A stretch of DNA of 7,456 nt, taken from assembly GCA_007121995.1 (NCBI GenBank), contig SKJK01000160.1:1-7456 (forward strand), written 5' to 3'. Source of the stretch: Desulfobulbaceae bacterium (GTDB taxonomy: Bacteria > Desulfobacterota > Desulfobulbia > Desulfobulbales > Desulfobulbaceae). The notes beneath the pieces were generated by a model. That model ran no database searches, was not told the origin of the DNA, and worked only from the letters and a program-made list of their open reading frames with translations. Shown here in pieces: positions 6,509 through 7,456 of this stretch (positions within the stretch are counted from its first letter, which is position 1; every line of letters starts with the position of its first letter). Made by a program: the position numbers and the translations under genes.

Positions 6509-7452
6509 GGTTGATCCTCCCCCGCAGAATGATCCGGCTTGTCATCGATGTCCCGGGCAAGAGCGACACGGTTGCGGCCTGCATCCTTGGCCTGATACAG
6601 GGCCAGATCGCTTGCTTCCAGCAGGGTATCCACTGTGGCGCCTCTGCCTGCCAGGGCGACGCCAATGCTCAGGGTAATGGCCAGATCACCGGACCGGGTT
6701 GCTATCCTGCTGTCGGCAACCAGCCGGCGGATTCTGTCAAAAAGACGCCGGCAATCAGCTCCAGCCTGCATAGTCGAGACCACCAGGAATTCTTCGCCGC
6801 CCATGCGGCCTACAGTATCGTGCTGTCTGAGGCTGTGCGTGAAAATCTGTGTCAGGCCGCAGAGAATTTCGTCGCCGGTCTGGTGCCCGTAGGTGTCGTT
6901 GACCTGTTTGAAATGGTCGATGTCGCACATGCCCACCGCCAGTACTTCGCCGTGACGCTCGGCATGGGCAAGTTCTTTGTCAAGATGTTCGAGGATGGCA
7001 CGGCGGTTGCGCATGCCGGTCAACGGATCCCGGGTGGCCTGATGGACCAAGGCCTCGTGGCTGGCAATGAGCGCGGTCTGCATCTCAATCATCCGGCAGC
7101 CCACTGCGACCCGGGCCCGCAGCTCGCCTGGGTCAAAGGGCTTGCCCAGGTAATCATCGGCACCGGCGTCCAACCCGGTGATGATGTCGGCCTTGTCTCC
7201 CTTGGCTGTGAGCATGATCAGATAGGGAGGATGGTCGGTGGGCAGGCTGCGGATCAGGCGCACCAGTTCCAGACCATCCAGCTCCGGCATCATCCAGTCC
7301 ACAATGACCAGTTTGGGGGCCTGCGGCTGTTGCAGTATCACCCAAGCCTCGGCACCGTTGCTTGCTTCAACCACCTCGTGACCACTTTTACGCAACACCG
7401 CCGCCAGCATGGCGCGGGAGGTGAAATCGTCTTCGGCTATCAGGATTTGCAT
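6505..7452 (-). CDS. Response regulator diguanylate cyclase (REC-GGDEF)
   Basis: This 315-residue protein is predicted to make c-di-GMP from two GTP under control of a phosphorylatable receiver, in the cytoplasm. Residues 1-120 form a receiver with acidic residues E7, D8 and D9, acceptor D52 (VDWMMP), T82 and K104. Residues 135-300 form a GGDEF domain that opens with TRDPLTGMRNRR. It has the metal-binding D177 in DIDHFK, N185/D186, and the signature GGEEF at 218-222. RxxD at 209-212 lies five residues before the signature, which is the standard position of the product-inhibition I-site. All key residues are present, so I expect an active, feedback-inhibited enzyme. The overall layout is like a one-receiver version of PleD. 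The ATG start fits the usual short N-terminus of a receiver; no upstream sequence is available to judge its ribosome binding site. Its TGA overlaps the ATG of the next gene, which suggests translational coupling. The cognate kinase is not proven, but the three kinases that follow are the obvious candidates. Confidence 0.95.
   Translation of the reverse strand: MQILIAEDDFTSRAMLAAVLRKSGHEVVEASNGAEAWVILQQPQAPKLVIVDWMMPELDGLELVRLIRSLPTDHPPYLIMLTAKGDKADIITGLDAGADDYLGKPFDPGELRARVAVGCRMIEMQTALIASHEALVHQATRDPLTGMRNRRAILEHLDKELAHAERHGEVLAVGMCDIDHFKQVNDTYGHQTGDEILCGLTQIFTHSLRQHDTVGRMGGEEFLVVSTMQAGADCRRLFDRIRRLVADSRIATRSGDLAITLSIGVALAGRGATVDTLLEASDLALYQAKDAGRNRVALARDIDDKPDHSAGEDQP
6516..6520 (-). promoter_or_regulatory. 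Ribosome binding site of the upstream hybrid kinase
   Basis: The minus strand reads GGAGG followed by ATCAACC and the ATG, a 7-nt spacing. The site lies inside the last codons of the cyclase gene, so it works together with the ATGA stop-start overlap and fits translational coupling. Confidence 0.8.
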
Positions 7453-7456
7453 ACTG

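Noticed and set aside
1..7456. CRISPR arrays, tRNA or rRNA genes, insertion sequences, phage or defence genes
   Set aside because: No spaced repeats, no tRNA-like fold, no transposase or recombinase motif and no terminal inverted repeats were seen. Coding signal-transduction genes explain almost the whole window.

Overview
The window holds four bacterial signal-transduction genes, all on the minus strand and tightly packed; it is almost entirely coding. Reading in the direction of transcription (high to low coordinates) they are: (1) a receiver-GGDEF diguanylate cyclase; (2) a hybrid histidine kinase, REC-PAS-PAS-HisKA-HATPase-REC; (3) a soluble PAS-GAF-PAS kinase of the HisKA_2 type (HHRVKNN motif); and (4) a second hybrid kinase with the same layout as gene 2, cut by the low-coordinate edge of the window. 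Gene 4 is not obvious as a closed reading frame because its stop lies outside, but 701 codons can be read without interruption from position 2105 to position 3.

The junctions suggest one operon. Genes 1 and 2 overlap by 4 nt (ATGA). Genes 3 and 4 overlap by 8 nt (ATGGCTGA). Genes 2 and 3 are separated by 148 nt, the only non-coding stretch. It holds an orphan Shine-Dalgarno-like sequence and a short inverted repeat, but no promoter or terminator I can defend.

Functionally this reads as a cytoplasmic multi-input phosphorelay tied to c-di-GMP. I see no transmembrane segments or signal peptides, so input should come through PAS and GAF domains. Genes 2 and 4 begin with near-identical receivers (acceptor Asp55 in both) and carry closely related kinase cores, but their PAS domains differ. 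They look like duplicated hybrid kinases that kept signalling parts and diverged in sensing. The HisKA_2 kinase between them has no receiver of its own and could phosphorylate those N-terminal receivers. The cyclase has an intact receiver, a GGEEF active site and an RxxD inhibitory site, so it is a plausible output. No HPt protein is visible. The wiring is inferred from context.

The host is probably a Gram-negative environmental bacterium. Moderately high GC, many soluble PAS hybrid kinases with AGGIAHDFNN cores, and this GAF type fit Desulfobacterota (the old deltaproteobacteria), but this is a low-confidence impression. I found no mobile element, CRISPR array, RNA gene or clearly new system. 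The oddest points are the abnormal, very GC-rich end of gene 4, where the phospho-acceptor of its second receiver should be, and a dnaX-like slippery site in gene 3.
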